From positions 1 through 64,000 of the forward strand of contig JBDRLU010000068.1 of NCBI GenBank assembly GCA_043812795.1: DNA of 64,000 nucleotides, read 5' to 3'. Position 1 is the first letter of the stretch; each line of letters begins with the position of its first letter. The notes under the pieces were generated by a model. The model searched no databases. It was not told the DNA's origin and saw only the letters and a program-made list of their open reading frames with translations. Origin of the DNA: JBDRLU01 sp043812795. Its GTDB lineage: Bacteria; Chloroflexota; Dehalococcoidia; Dehalococcoidales; UBA2162. A program made the position numbers and the translations under genes. Below are positions 1 to 8,954 of this stretch, one piece after another.

Positions 1-47
1 GGAGAGGGGCAGGGGTGAGGTCAAACTTGAAGAATAGTATTACTTCA

Positions 48-76
48 TTGACAGCTAACGCACGTTCCACTAATAT
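48..76 (+). promoter_or_regulatory. sigma-70 promoter of alaS
   Basis: TTGACA at 48-53, a 17-bp spacer and TAATAT at 71-76. Transcription would start near 83, leaving a leader of about 30 nt before the GTG start of alaS. The first 22 bases of the window, before the promoter, match one strand of a GC-rich repeat seen again near 36.99 kb. Confidence 0.75.
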
Positions 77-114
77 TTACCTATGCAATACGTTTGGAAG
101 ACCGGTGACAACAA

Positions 115-2736
115 GTGACAAGTGACGAAGTCCGTACCACTTTCTTAAGTTTCTTTGAAAGCAAAAGCCACAAGATTATCCCGAGTTCATCGTTAATACC
201 TCAGGGCGACCCCACGTTATTACTGACTACGGCGGGCATGGTGCAATTCAAGCCCTATTTTCTCGGTCAGGCTACGCCCCCTGGCCCACGTCTCGCCTCA
301 TGCCAGAAATGTTTCCGTACCACCGATATCGAATCGGTCGGCGACCCGACGCACCTTACCTTCTTCGAGATGCTGGGTAACTTCAGCATCGGGGAATACT
401 TCAAGAAGGAAGCCATTAGCTGGGCCTGGGAATTCGTTACCGAGCGTTTACACCTGCCGAAAGAAAAACTCTGGATAACCATCTTTCTCGACGACGATGA
501 AGCTTATGAACACTGGCGTAAACTGGATGTCCTCGAGGAAAGAATCATCCGCATGGGCGAAGATACCAATTTCTGGGGGCCAGCCGGCGATTCCGGCCCT
601 TGCGGGCCGTGTAGCGAAATCCACTATGACTTCGGGCCGGAGGCCGGGTGCAATAAACCCGATTGCGGCCCTGGCTGCGATTGCGGTCGTTTCTCCGAAA
701 TCTGGAACCTCGTTTTTACGCAGTACAACCAGGATAAAAACGGGAAGCGTACGCCGTTGCCAAGGCCGAATATCGATACGGGGATGGGACTGGAGAGAAC
801 AGCGGCCATCGTGCAGGGCAAGACTTCCGTCTATGAAACCGACCTCTTTGCTCCGCTCCTCGACCACATCTCCCGTTTATCCGGTAAAAAATATGGTGTC
901 AATGACGACACTGATAATGCCATGCGGGTGGTTGCCGAGCACAGCCGCGGGCTGGTCTTTCTCGTCGGCGATGGCGTCATGCCGAGCAATGAGGGCCGTG
1001 GCTATGTCCTGCGCCGGCTCCTGCGTCGCGCTGCTCTCTTCGGCCAGCAACTGGGACTGACCGACCTATTCCTGCCCGAAACAGCCAAAACGGTCATCGG
1101 CCAGATGAAACACGTTTATCCGGAAATAGAGCAGCGGCAGGACCTTATTCTGAAAATTATCGAGCTTGAGGAAGCCCGGTTCAGTGAAACGCTCAATACC
1201 GGTCTCGCCTTACTTGACCGGGTCATGGAAGAGGCCGGCAGTAACGGTGAAAAGAAAATCTCCGGCGAGGAGACTTTTAAGCTTTATGATACCTACGGTT
1301 TTCCGGTAGAGCTGACCAAAGAGATTGCCACCAGGCGGGGCTTCTCCGTGGATTTGGCCGGCTTCGAGGCGGAGATGGCAAAACAGCAGGAGCGAGCCAG
1401 AGCCAGCCACAAATTTGAACTATCTGGGGAAGAGGTAGCCGGGCTGAAGAGTAAACTTGACATAAAATCTACGACTTTCGTTGGGTACACCGATTTGAAA
1501 CAGACCACCACTGTCCTCAGCCTGCTGGTGGACAATAAGCCAGCGGAGACAGTTATTGAAGGGCAGGAAGCCAGCCTGATTCTGGATACGACTCCTTTCT
1601 ACGGAGAGATGGGCGGGCAGGTAGGGGATACCGGCGAGATTAACAGCGCTAACGGACGTTTTACCGTAACCGATACCGTCCGTATGCCGCCCGATTTGAT
1701 TGTCCATCAGGGGAGGGTTATTAGTGGTTCTTTCAGCGCTGGTGATAACGTTGAAGCCGAGGTTGATAAGGCACGCAGGCTTGATATCGCCCGGAACCAT
1801 ACCGTCACCCATCTTTTACAGGCGGCCCTCCGTGAAGTCTTGGGCGAACATGTCCAGCAGAGAGGCTCGCTGGTTGGCCCCGATATTATGAGGTTTGACT
1901 TTTCCCATCTGGCGGCCATGACCCGGGAAGAGGTGCAGAAAGTAACCCGTATCGTCAATGAGAGCATCCGCCAGGACCTGAAAGTCTATCACGAGGAAAT
2001 TCCTTACAAAGAGGCCATTAAGGAAGGTGCAATGGCCCTGTTTGAAGAGAAATACGGCGATGTGGTGCGGGTGGTCAAAGTCGGCCAGCCGCTCATCAGT
2101 GCCGAGCTTTGTGGCGGCACCCACGTCACCACTACCGGCCAGATTGGCTTTTTCCAGATTATCAATGAAAGCAGCATCGGCGCCGGCCTGCGCCGTATTG
2201 AGGCTGTCACCGGCCGTGGAGCGGAAGCCTACATCGAAAAATATGCTGCCGAGCGACAGGAGATTGCCCGCATTGTGGGGGCATCACTGGAAGAAGTATC
2301 TGCCAAGGTAGCCGGTTTAGCCGAGACTTTGGAAACGGAGCGATGCCGGGCTGAGTCGTTGGAAAGAGAGCTATCCCGTAAAACAGCTGAATCCTTGCTC
2401 AGTCAGGCCGAAACGATTAACGGCGTTAGGGTTCTGGTTGCCAGAGTGCCATCTTCCCGAATTGAGATGCTACGGGAGATGAGCGATTTCCTGAGGGACC
2501 AGCTGAAAAGTGTGGTTCTGGTGCTGGGTACAGTCTACGAGGATAAGCCCGTCTTCCTGGCGGCGGTCACTCCCGATTTAGTCAGCAAAGGTTACGACGC
2601 CGGTAAAATCGTGCGGGAGGTGGCTAAGGTGGCCGGTGGTGGCGGGGGTGGCAAAGCGACCCTGGCTCAAGCCGGCGGTAAGTATAAAGATAAGCTGGAT
2701 GAAGCACTCCGCCTGGCGAAGAGTTTTGTAAAATAG
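115..2736 (+). CDS. alaS: alanyl-tRNA synthetase
   Basis: Charges tRNA-Ala with alanine in the cytoplasm. At 873 residues it is full length for the bacterial family: class II catalytic core at the N-terminus, editing domain in the middle and a glycine-rich C-Ala domain at the end. The editing-site zinc ligands are visible as HxxxH at H562/H566 and CGGTH at C666/H670. The GTG start at 115 sits about 30 nt after a consensus promoter. ruvX follows after 21 bp and is probably co-transcribed. Nothing is unusual in the sequence. Confidence 0.97.
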   Translation: MTSDEVRTTFLSFFESKSHKIIPSSSLIPQGDPTLLLTTAGMVQFKPYFLGQATPPGPRLASCQKCFRTTDIESVGDPTHLTFFEMLGNFSIGEYFKKEAISWAWEFVTERLHLPKEKLWITIFLDDDEAYEHWRKLDVLEERIIRMGEDTNFWGPAGDSGPCGPCSEIHYDFGPEAGCNKPDCGPGCDCGRFSEIWNLVFTQYNQDKNGKRTPLPRPNIDTGMGLERTAAIVQGKTSVYETDLFAPLLDHISRLSGKKYGVNDDTDNAMRVVAEHSRGLVFLVGDGVMPSNEGRGYVLRRLLRRAALFGQQLGLTDLFLPETAKTVIGQMKHVYPEIEQRQDLILKIIELEEARFSETLNTGLALLDRVMEEAGSNGEKKISGEETFKLYDTYGFPVELTKEIATRRGFSVDLAGFEAEMAKQQERARASHKFELSGEEVAGLKSKLDIKSTTFVGYTDLKQTTTVLSLLVDNKPAETVIEGQEASLILDTTPFYGEMGGQVGDTGEINSANGRFTVTDTVRMPPDLIVHQGRVISGSFSAGDNVEAEVDKARRLDIARNHTVTHLLQAALREVLGEHVQQRGSLVGPDIMRFDFSHLAAMTREEVQKVTRIVNESIRQDLKVYHEEIPYKEAIKEGAMALFEEKYGDVVRVVKVGQPLISAELCGGTHVTTTGQIGFFQIINESSIGAGLRRIEAVTGRGAEAYIEKYAAERQEIARIVGASLEEVSAKVAGLAETLETERCRAESLERELSRKTAESLLSQAETINGVRVLVARVPSSRIEMLREMSDFLRDQLKSVVLVLGTVYEDKPVFLAAVTPDLVSKGYDAGKIVREVAKVAGGGGGGKATLAQAGGKYKDKLDEALRLAKSFVK

Positions 2737-2757
2737 AGCGGGTTTTTGCAGAGTTAA

Positions 2758-3177
2758 ATGACGCGCAGGTTAGGACTTGATATCGGTGATAAGAGAATCG
2801 GTGTGGCGCTGAGCGACCCGTTAGGCATACTGGCCAGCCCGCTGACCATTATCGAACGCCAGGATGAGCAGCAAGACATCGAAGCTATCATTGAGATTAT
2901 CAGTCAACACCAGGTAACGAAAATTATCGCCGGCTTGCCGCGCTCGATGAACGGTAATATCGGTGCGCAGGCGGAGAAAGTGCAGTCCTTTGTCGAGAAA
3001 CTACGCTCGGCCATTGAAATTGAAATAGAATTTAGGGATGAACGCCTGACCACGGTATCGGCCCAACGGTTAATAAGAGATGCCGGCACCAAAAAGAAGG
3101 GGGAGAAGGTCCGGGATGATGCGGTCGCTGCCGCTCTCATTTTACAGGGATATCTCGATGAGATTCGAGACAATTAG
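2758..3177 (+). CDS. ruvX: RuvX/YqgF family putative Holliday junction resolvase
   Basis: RNase H-like nuclease fold of 139 residues, the usual length. The N-terminal LGLDIGDKRIGVALSD motif and the later DERLTT and DDAVAAALILQ segments carry the conserved acidic residues. The family is linked to 16S rRNA 5'-end processing and to Holliday junction cleavage. The position just after alaS is a common bacterial arrangement. The 3' end overlaps the start of the prenyltransferase gene by 20 bp. Confidence 0.93.
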   Translation: MTRRLGLDIGDKRIGVALSDPLGILASPLTIIERQDEQQDIEAIIEIISQHQVTKIIAGLPRSMNGNIGAQAEKVQSFVEKLRSAIEIEIEFRDERLTTVSAQRLIRDAGTKKKGEKVRDDAVAAALILQGYLDEIRDN

Positions 3178-4012
3178 GAACTATATCGAAGTACTGAAGC
3201 CGCGTGAGACCGGCTTGCTTACTTTTATCGGTGTTTGTTCGGCGGTTATTGCCGGTAACGGCCAACCGCCTTTGGCCCGACTTATTCTTGCTCTGGTCAC
3301 TATCTTAATTGCCAGCGCCGGCGCCAATGGCCTGACTAACTACCTTGACCGCAATGTCGATGGCTGTATGGAGCGTACCCGGCATCGAGCTTTACCGTCG
3401 AAACGTATTTACCCGCCGCAAAAAGTGTTACCTCTGACTATCGGACTGACCGTTATCGGCTTGGGCCTGGCCTGGCAATTGCATCCGATTGCTTTTATTT
3501 CGGACATCATCGGTACCACGGCCGCCGTCGTCTGGCGGAAACGCATCACCTGCGTCTTTCCTCAGGGCGCCCTGGCGAGCGTAACGCCGGTGATAATGGG
3601 CTGGTTCGCCATCAGGCCGACCTTCGGCTGGGAGATATTGCTCCTTTCTCTGCTTATTGCCGCCTGGTTGCCCTTACACGTCTGGAGTATCATGATTGCC
3701 CATCGTCAGGACTACCTCAACGCCGGATTAAAATATTTCCCGATGAGCTGGCAACCTAAAGAATCAGTAAAAGTACTGTTGCTGTTCAGCCTGGTGCTGG
3801 GGGTAGCTTCAATCAGCCTCTATTTTGTCGGCGGATTTACCTTGCTTTACTTGATGGTGGCTATTATCTTGAGTGCCATCATGATTTATGCCTGCGTGCG
3901 ACTCGTAATTGCAAACACGAACGAGAACGCCTGGAAGCTATATAAACTGTCGGCTTTCCCCTATCTAGGCCTTATCTTTCTGGCCATGACCTTGGATATC
4001 TGGCTGTTATGA
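3158..4012 (+). CDS. UbiA-family prenyltransferase, haem O synthase (CtaB)-like
   Basis: Integral membrane prenyltransferase of 284 residues with about eight hydrophobic segments. The first aspartate-rich motif, NYLDRNVDGCMERTRHR, matches the haem O synthase form (NxxxDxxxDxxMxRT). A later HRQDYLNAGLKYFP segment resembles the second CtaB motif. The known CtaB reaction farnesylates haem b. The frame is open further upstream, but ATG 3158, overlapping ruvX by 20 bp, gives the natural N-terminus MRFETIRNYIEVLKPRE. No haem-copper oxidase genes are visible here, so the product may serve another haem protein or be another UbiA enzyme. Confidence 0.8.
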   Translation: MRFETIRNYIEVLKPRETGLLTFIGVCSAVIAGNGQPPLARLILALVTILIASAGANGLTNYLDRNVDGCMERTRHRALPSKRIYPPQKVLPLTIGLTVIGLGLAWQLHPIAFISDIIGTTAAVVWRKRITCVFPQGALASVTPVIMGWFAIRPTFGWEILLLSLLIAAWLPLHVWSIMIAHRQDYLNAGLKYFPMSWQPKESVKVLLLFSLVLGVASISLYFVGGFTLLYLMVAIILSAIMIYACVRLVIANTNENAWKLYKLSAFPYLGLIFLAMTLDIWLL

Positions 4013-4741
4013 AGAAGGGTGTTTCTCTGCCCCTGGCTCGGCTATTTTCTTGAAGCCGTGGACCAGCGGGAACCGGTACAGGCCGAATACCTCTTTCGTC
4101 CTGAGGAACCCGATGAACATGATAATGACGCCGGCCAGTTCCAGGATGAAGAACAAGTTGATATTGCCGGCCACACTGATATGGATGCCGCCGGCGGCAG
4201 GTAACATGGCACCGACAGCAATGAGGATATTGGAAATAACCCGGTGGGGGAGGACATGTTTTCTCCAGAAAATAAACGCGCTGTAAACGGCGCCGCCCAC
4301 CAGCGCAAATGTGCCGAAAGTATTGAGTAAAGGCGTAATTATGGCGCGGAGGTCAATGGGCATTACCCCGACCCCGGTTAGCTTGGTCAGACTGCCGATA
4401 TCGAGACTTACGGTAAAAACCCGGATGGTAGCATAGAGCGTGGCGATGCCCAGCACGGCCATAATTATGTTGGCAACCCGCCGCCGTACCAGCAGGTAAA
4501 GCGTGCCCTGTCCGAGGTAAGCCGCCACGAGAATGGCGCCAATGAGATACCAGAGCCGGTACAGGATATCCACGTGGCCAACAACATTCCACCAGAACTC
4601 GGTAAAAGTGCTGACGCAGTACATAAACAGACCTATTGCCCATAGGAGTTGGAATGGCTTCCTGCGAGCGAAATACTGGTCAAGGACGGCCACGGCAAAA
4701 ACGAAACTGACGATGCATGTAATAAGCGGAACGTATGCCAT
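4007..4741 (-). CDS. seven-helix integral membrane protein, unknown function
   Basis: 244 residues with about seven hydrophobic segments and a short charged C-terminal tail. No family motif is recognised. It converges on the prenyltransferase gene and their stop regions overlap by 6 bp. The minus-strand start lies 43 bp from the region upstream of tgt, so the two are divergent. The membrane topology is seen in the sequence; a function cannot be assigned. Confidence 0.75.
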   Translation of the reverse strand: MAYVPLITCIVSFVFAVAVLDQYFARRKPFQLLWAIGLFMYCVSTFTEFWWNVVGHVDILYRLWYLIGAILVAAYLGQGTLYLLVRRRVANIIMAVLGIATLYATIRVFTVSLDIGSLTKLTGVGVMPIDLRAIITPLLNTFGTFALVGGAVYSAFIFWRKHVLPHRVISNILIAVGAMLPAAGGIHISVAGNINLFFILELAGVIIMFIGFLRTKEVFGLYRFPLVHGFKKIAEPGAEKHPSS

Positions 4742-4841
4742 ATTCTCCTCCTAGCTTACCGAGAGTAGAACGTATGGTAGGTCATTGTACCCTAATTCCT
4801 TGTTAGATGAAAGCGGGTGGACCGGACTACACCTAGTCTTG

Positions 4842-4871
4842 TTGGCGAATTTCTTCCGCTTCAACTATAAT
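4842..4871 (+). promoter_or_regulatory. sigma-70 promoter of tgt
   Basis: TTGGCG at 4842-4847, an 18-bp spacer and a perfect TATAAT at 4866-4871. The start of transcription would be near 4878, only about 12 nt before ATG 4890. This shows that the longer in-frame start at 4785 is not used. Confidence 0.75.
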
Positions 4872-4889
4872 TGGCCTGCAACAATAAAC

Positions 4890-6065
4890 ATGAACAAGCC
4901 TAATATTTTTCGGGTGGCGGGGGCCAACCATGATGGTAAAGCTCGTGCCGGAGAATTGATTACGTCTCACGGCACCGTGCCCACGCCCGTATTTCTGCCG
5001 GTAGCCACTCGCGGCACGGTGAAAACACTGACCCCTGATGAAATCAAGACCATCGGGCTGAGCATGGTACTGGCTAATACTTACCATCTTTATCTCCGGC
5101 CGGGGACGGCACTTATCGAGCAGATGGGCGGCCTCCATAAATTCATGAGCTGGGACGGGGCTATCCTGACCGATAGCGGCGGCTATCAGATTTTCAGCCT
5201 GGCCTCATTGCGACAGATTAACGATGAGGGTGTGGTCTTCCGTTCCCACCTCGACGGCAGCCAGCACCTGATTACTCCGGAACTGGCTGTCCAGTACCAG
5301 GAAGCGCTCGGTGCCGACGTGATTATGGCCTTAGATGAATGCCCGCCGCACGATGCTCCTCTGGCTAAAGTGCAGGAGGCCACAGAGCGCACTCATCAGT
5401 GGGCGAAACGATGCCAGCAAGCCCATCATCGCTCCGACCAGTCCCTCTTCGCCATTGTGCAGGGGGGTATCTTTCCCGAACTAAGACGGCAGTCGGCGGA
5501 GTACCTGGCTTCCCTCGACTTTCCCGGCTACGGCATCGGCGGTCTGAGCCTGGGGGAGCCCAAGCAGGTCATGTTCTCCATCATCGAAGAAACGGTGCCC
5601 CTGCTTCCCGAAAACAAGCCACGCTACCTGATGGGCGTCGGCTCGCCTGAAGACCTGATGGAAGGCGTCGCCCGCGGGATTGATATTTTCGACTGTGCCC
5701 TGCCCACCCGCACGGCACGGAACGGGTCTCTTTTTACCGAGCAGGGGCGGATGAATATCCGTAACGCGGCCTATGGCCGGATGGAACAACCGGCGGTGCC
5801 GGGCTGCCGTTGCTACACCTGCCGGCACTTTTCGGCAGCCTATTTGCACCACCTCTTTAATGCTCAGGAGCTACTGGCCTATAGGCTGGCCACCATTCAT
5901 AATCTGACCTTTATCAGCGACCTGATGCAGAAAATAAGAAGTGCTATTCTGGACGGTACCTTCGCCTCATTCAAAGACAAATTCCTGGCTACTTACCAGC
6001 CCACCGATGAAGAGACCCGACTGGAACAAAAACAAAAGTGGTTGAAGCGCCACCGGCCAGATTAA
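4890..6065 (+). CDS. tgt: queuine tRNA-ribosyltransferase (tRNA-guanine transglycosylase)
   Basis: Exchanges guanine-34 for a 7-deazaguanine base in tRNAs with GUN anticodons. The 391-residue protein has the substrate-binding LTDSGGYQIFSL segment, the catalytic region IDIFDCALPTRTARNG containing the nucleophilic aspartate, and the zinc site CRCYTC followed by a histidine about 15 residues on. The start at 4890 is chosen because a -10 box ends 18 nt upstream and the residues before it do not look like Tgt. The leader is very short and lacks a Shine-Dalgarno sequence. Confidence 0.96.
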   Translation: MNKPNIFRVAGANHDGKARAGELITSHGTVPTPVFLPVATRGTVKTLTPDEIKTIGLSMVLANTYHLYLRPGTALIEQMGGLHKFMSWDGAILTDSGGYQIFSLASLRQINDEGVVFRSHLDGSQHLITPELAVQYQEALGADVIMALDECPPHDAPLAKVQEATERTHQWAKRCQQAHHRSDQSLFAIVQGGIFPELRRQSAEYLASLDFPGYGIGGLSLGEPKQVMFSIIEETVPLLPENKPRYLMGVGSPEDLMEGVARGIDIFDCALPTRTARNGSLFTEQGRMNIRNAAYGRMEQPAVPGCRCYTCRHFSAAYLHHLFNAQELLAYRLATIHNLTFISDLMQKIRSAILDGTFASFKDKFLATYQPTDEETRLEQKQKWLKRHRPD

Positions 6066-6098
6066 GAAGAAACTACCATTCGTGGTGAGCCTGTCTGT

Positions 6099-6148
6099 CC
6101 TGAGTTTATCGAAGGAAACCACGAACTCGCCCTTCGACAAGCTCAGGG
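6099..6148. repeat. dispersed inverted repeat (CCTTCGACAAGCTCAGG type)
   Basis: The left arm at 6099-6115 (CCTGAGTTTATCGAAGG) and the right arm at 6130-6148 (CCCTTCGACAAGCTCAGGG) form an imperfect hairpin in the 117-bp gap between tgt and the ThiS-like gene. Copies of the same theme flank the GIY-YIG gene near 54.6-55.05 kb. It could also act as a weak terminator for the convergent genes. Confidence 0.7.
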
Positions 6149-6182
6149 CGAACGGATTTAATAGTAGGCTTTTTCCGCAACC

Positions 6183-6455
6183 CTACCCCCCGCCAATCAT
6201 GAACAGCACCTGTAATAAATCCCCGTCCTTGACCGGCTTCGCCAGCTCGTCCGGGTAAGCCTCCTCGTCGTTGATATAGATACTGACGAAGTCATGCAGG
6301 CGGTCTTTTTCGGCAAAGAGGCGCTTCTCAATGGCGGGAAATTCACCGGCCAGATGACGGAGGCATTCCCCGACGGTCTTGCCTTTAACCTCGACGACCT
6401 CCCGACCATTGGTGAATTGGGCTAAGTAAGAAGCAAGCTGTATCTTAACACTCAT
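6183..6455 (-). CDS. ThiS/MoaD family ubiquitin-like sulfur carrier
   Basis: A 90-residue beta-grasp protein ending in GGG. In this family the C-terminal Gly-Gly is adenylated and thiocarboxylated to deliver sulfur for molybdopterin, thiamin or tungstopterin synthesis. The pattern of a 'VKGKTVGECLRHL' helix start and 'VKDGDLLQVLF' before the tail is typical. It stands alone. A second family member lies in the AOR operon at 44.5 kb, so the exact client pathway is uncertain. Confidence 0.85.
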   Translation of the reverse strand: MSVKIQLASYLAQFTNGREVVEVKGKTVGECLRHLAGEFPAIEKRLFAEKDRLHDFVSIYINDEEAYPDELAKPVKDGDLLQVLFMIGGG

Positions 6456-6583
6456 GTCCGGAATATATTCTACTTCAGATATTAGCTGGTGGCAAAGGAT
6501 GACGCCTACTGTGTGAAGACAGAGCTTATAAACTGGTGTTTAACCATCTGTCCTATGAGAATGTTTTAAGGAGCGACTAGGTC

Positions 6584-6610
6584 TTTGGCCTATTGTGACA
6601 ATAGGCCAAA
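6584..6610. promoter_or_regulatory. perfect 27-bp palindrome upstream of the NERD gene
   Basis: Arms TTTGGCCTATTG (6584-6595) and CAATAGGCCAAA (6599-6610) are exact inverted copies around TGA. It lies 41 bp before the ATG of the NERD-domain gene and just upstream of an AT-rich TATAAAAT element at 6627-6634. There is no T-run after it, so an operator or repressor site is more likely than a terminator. Confidence 0.6.
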
Positions 6611-6650
6611 ATTAGTATAGTTAGCATATAAAATCATGAGTAGGTAAAAC

Positions 6651-7574
6651 ATGGCTCAGGTGTATGGAATAATCGGTTCTTTGTCTCAAGTGCTATACGA
6701 ACTGAAAAGAAATAATATAACCTTTCTAAACTCATTAGACGACATTTTCTCATTTGAAAATGATTTTGAAAACCATTTAGTTAAAATCGGAGAGGAAACG
6801 AGTAAAAAAGTATTAGCTCAAAGAGAAGAATTAAGACAGAAAATAGCGGATTTGCATACAGAATATGATTCGGCTATTTCTCATAATATCTTTTTAACGT
6901 TATTCAGTGTTTACAGAAGATATAGTTTGCGTAAGATGAAACAAAAATTGGATTATATGGAGAAGTATATTGACACAATTATTGAAGACAGAACTAAATC
7001 AGAATCACAGTTATTTCGCATGGCAAAATTGATCATTGAAGCAAACAAAACAACTCTAATCGGTGCTACCGGTGAGCAAAAGGCACTGAACGAATTAAAG
7101 AAGCTCCCTGACTCATTTCACATAATTAATGACTTCAAATACGAATTCTCTCGATGGTTACATATCAGAAGCTCAGATGAGTGGATTCGCTCAATCCAAG
7201 CAGACCATATTGTAATTGGTCCAACAGGTGTTTTTGTTATTGAAACAAAGAATTGGAATAGCAATTCAATTCAAAATATTGACTTATATTCTCCTGTAGA
7301 GCAAATCAAGAGAACTAATTATGCCCTTTTCCGTTTGTTGAATCGGTCAGTCGAGCATAATTTATTATCTTCTTTCAGCCATCATTGGGGCTCACGAAAA
7401 ATTTCTGTAAATAGTATTATTTTGATGGTTAATAAGAAACCAAATCAGGAATTCCAATATGTGAAAATTCTTTCTCTAAATAACTTGTGCGGATACATTA
7501 CATTTTCGAAACCAATATTAACAAGTCGCGAAGCCCAAGAAATCGCAGATTTTTTATTGCAAAGGTCTCGTTAA
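6651..7574 (+). CDS. NERD (nuclease-related) domain protein with N-terminal coiled coil
   Basis: 307 residues. Residues 1-140 are rich in Lys and Glu and predicted helical/coiled coil. A NERD domain follows from about 140, with GEQKALNELKKL, then ADHIVIGPTGVFVIETKNW, which carries the Asp and ExK of the PD-(D/E)XK-like nuclease core. NERD proteins are inferred nucleases; the biological role of this one is unknown. The gene is markedly AT-rich compared with its neighbours, stands alone and has its own palindromic upstream site, all signs of an acquired accessory or defence-type gene. Confidence 0.75.
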   Translation: MAQVYGIIGSLSQVLYELKRNNITFLNSLDDIFSFENDFENHLVKIGEETSKKVLAQREELRQKIADLHTEYDSAISHNIFLTLFSVYRRYSLRKMKQKLDYMEKYIDTIIEDRTKSESQLFRMAKLIIEANKTTLIGATGEQKALNELKKLPDSFHIINDFKYEFSRWLHIRSSDEWIRSIQADHIVIGPTGVFVIETKNWNSNSIQNIDLYSPVEQIKRTNYALFRLLNRSVEHNLLSSFSHHWGSRKISVNSIILMVNKKPNQEFQYVKILSLNNLCGYITFSKPILTSREAQEIADFLLQRSR

Positions 7575-7686
7575 TTCGATAAAGGGAATTACCTCTCTGT
7601 TAAGTTTACATCGGGAACATGAAGGTTTTAGAGCCATGTAGGAGGTAGAACCGAATTCGAACATCAAAAAATTAGGCAACTAGAGA

Positions 7687-8037
7687 CTAGCTAAATGACT
7701 CCCTCACTTCTTTATCTATCCACTCTAGATAGTCGGGGTTTCCGGCAATAACAGGCAGGGCGATTATTTCCGGGACCTGATAGCTGTGGATACCTTTGAC
7801 CAGGGTGATGATTTGCGGCACCAGCGAGGCTTTGGTCTTGACCAGCAGCAGGCTTTCCTGAGCCGTATCGATTTTGTCCTGCCACCAGAAAGAAGAGTCC
7901 ACTTTGGGCACGATATTGACGCAGGCCGCCTTGCGTTTTGTTAGCAGGCAATCGGCGATAGCACGGGCTTCTTTCTCCGTGCTGGCCGTGATAAGAACGA
8001 CTACTGCCGTATCTTTCTGCGATTTACTTCTCGGCAT
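7687..8037 (-). CDS. cutA: CutA-family trimeric protein
   Basis: 116 residues, slightly longer than the usual ~105. The family pattern is clear: VVLITASTEKEARAIADCLL at the start, KAACVNIVP, SSFWWQDKI (the conserved W-x-G/D loop) and VPEIIALPVIAGNPDYLEWI at the end. CutA proteins form stable trimers; a role in divalent metal tolerance has been proposed but is not settled. It is a single gene between an AT-rich islet and a dispersed repeat. Confidence 0.93.
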   Translation of the reverse strand: MPRSKSQKDTAVVVLITASTEKEARAIADCLLTKRKAACVNIVPKVDSSFWWQDKIDTAQESLLLVKTKASLVPQIITLVKGIHSYQVPEIIALPVIAGNPDYLEWIDKEVRESFS

Positions 8038-8081
8038 TAGTTACCTTTCCCGAATTGCCTCTCAAAACTGCCTAAAGACCG

Positions 8082-8164
8082 ATTGTCATTCTGAGCGCAG
8101 CGAAGAATCCGTTTATGGTTGCCGATACGGATTCTTCAGTCGCTTCTCTCCTTCAGAATGACAT
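8082..8164. repeat. MITE-like inverted repeat (CATTCTGAGCGCAGCGAAGAATC type)
   Basis: The left arm reads TCATTCTGAGCG...GAAGAATCCG (about 8085-8112). The right arm reads CGGATTCTTCAGTCGC...TTCAGAATGACA (about 8128-8163), its imperfect reverse complement. The unit is about 80 bp, non-coding, and lies between cutA and the UPF0280 gene. It is a hairpin-capable dispersed element. Confidence 0.75.
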
Positions 8165-8194
8165 TCAAAAACCATGACAAGGTCTTGGTCTTCT

Positions 8195-8217
8195 ATTAGC
8201 TGACGGCTGACAGCTAT
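8195..8217. repeat. AGCTGACAGCTAT-type short repeat overlapping a stop codon
   Basis: The sequence ATTAGCTGACGGCTGACAGC is one of five copies of the same motif in this window (others near 30.21, 44.49, 47.09-47.16 and 51.19 kb). This copy runs into the last codon and stop of the UPF0280 gene. Confidence 0.65.
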
Positions 8218-8954
8218 TCACTTTCCGCGGCTACCCGGCAGAGCTTTAGTCCGCCCCACACCGCCATTTTATCATCTTTAATGATAAGCACGCCCTGTAA
8301 GCCGTCAATATCCTGAGCGAATTCAAGGGCGCGTGTCATATCTTCCGGTACTTTCACCAGGTTACCGATGGCCGTAGCGGCGGCGTCGGCCAGAGTGGCG
8401 GATGGAGCCACCACGACCACTGCATCCGCTTTACCAAGACTCAGTGAGTGCCCGACGGCTCCGGAAGAAGTACAGATGCCGAGCGGCGTCTCATCCCCAT
8501 CGATAGACAGACCGATTTTACCGCTGAGCGGTGAATCACCGGCGTAAATACCGACTACCCTGTCTTCCAGGCTTTTCATAAAAATATCGCCACCGTTCTC
8601 AACGATTATCTGCGGAGAAAAGTCGAGCAACTCGGTGCCGACGAACTCAGCGATGGCCCCGGCCACCGCCGCCATCGGCCCGACGCCTGCTTTGCCAGCC
8701 GCCTCAGCCATCGCCCTGACAATTTGGGGAGCATCATCGCCGACCGTGAAAGGTTCGATGGTAGTACGGAAGAGGGGGTTTTTTTCGATATACTTTTCCA
8801 GGGCACTGCGATACTTGAGCACTAACCTGAGGGCTTTGCTCTTGAGATTACGTGAGGCACGGATAGAGAGATCGGTCTCTTTCACCTGCACGTTGAAAGA
8901 GACGAGGTCGGCTGTTTTAACCCAGTGTCGATAAGTTCTGGGTTGATACATCAA
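8214..8954 (-). CDS. UPF0280 (COG2122) family protein, homocysteine biosynthesis
   Basis: About 246 residues, Ala/Gly-rich, with an ApbE-like core: GPMAAVAGAIAEFVG, IIVENGGDIFMK and GICTSSGAVGHSLSLGKADAVVVV. Work on Methanosarcina assigned COG2122, COG1900 and a NIL-ferredoxin protein to homocysteine synthesis from aspartate semialdehyde. All three lie together here. The upstream gene's TAG stop is followed immediately by TTG ATG, so the start is TTG 8954 or ATG 8951. The three-gene set is seen in the sequence; the pathway role is known for the family. Confidence 0.88.
   Translation of the reverse strand: MMYQPRTYRHWVKTADLVSFNVQVKETDLSIRASRNLKSKALRLVLKYRSALEKYIEKNPLFRTTIEPFTVGDDAPQIVRAMAEAAGKAGVGPMAAVAGAIAEFVGTELLDFSPQIIVENGGDIFMKSLEDRVVGIYAGDSPLSGKIGLSIDGDETPLGICTSSGAVGHSLSLGKADAVVVVAPSATLADAAATAIGNLVKVPEDMTRALEFAQDIDGLQGVLIIKDDKMAVWGGLKLCRVAAESE

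Noticed and set aside
3080..3157. Longer N-terminus for the prenyltransferase
   Set aside because: It lies inside ruvX in another frame, is Arg-rich and unlike the family; ATG 3158 gives the expected start.
4785..4889. Longer N-terminus for tgt
   Set aside because: A consensus promoter lies within it and the residues do not resemble Tgt.
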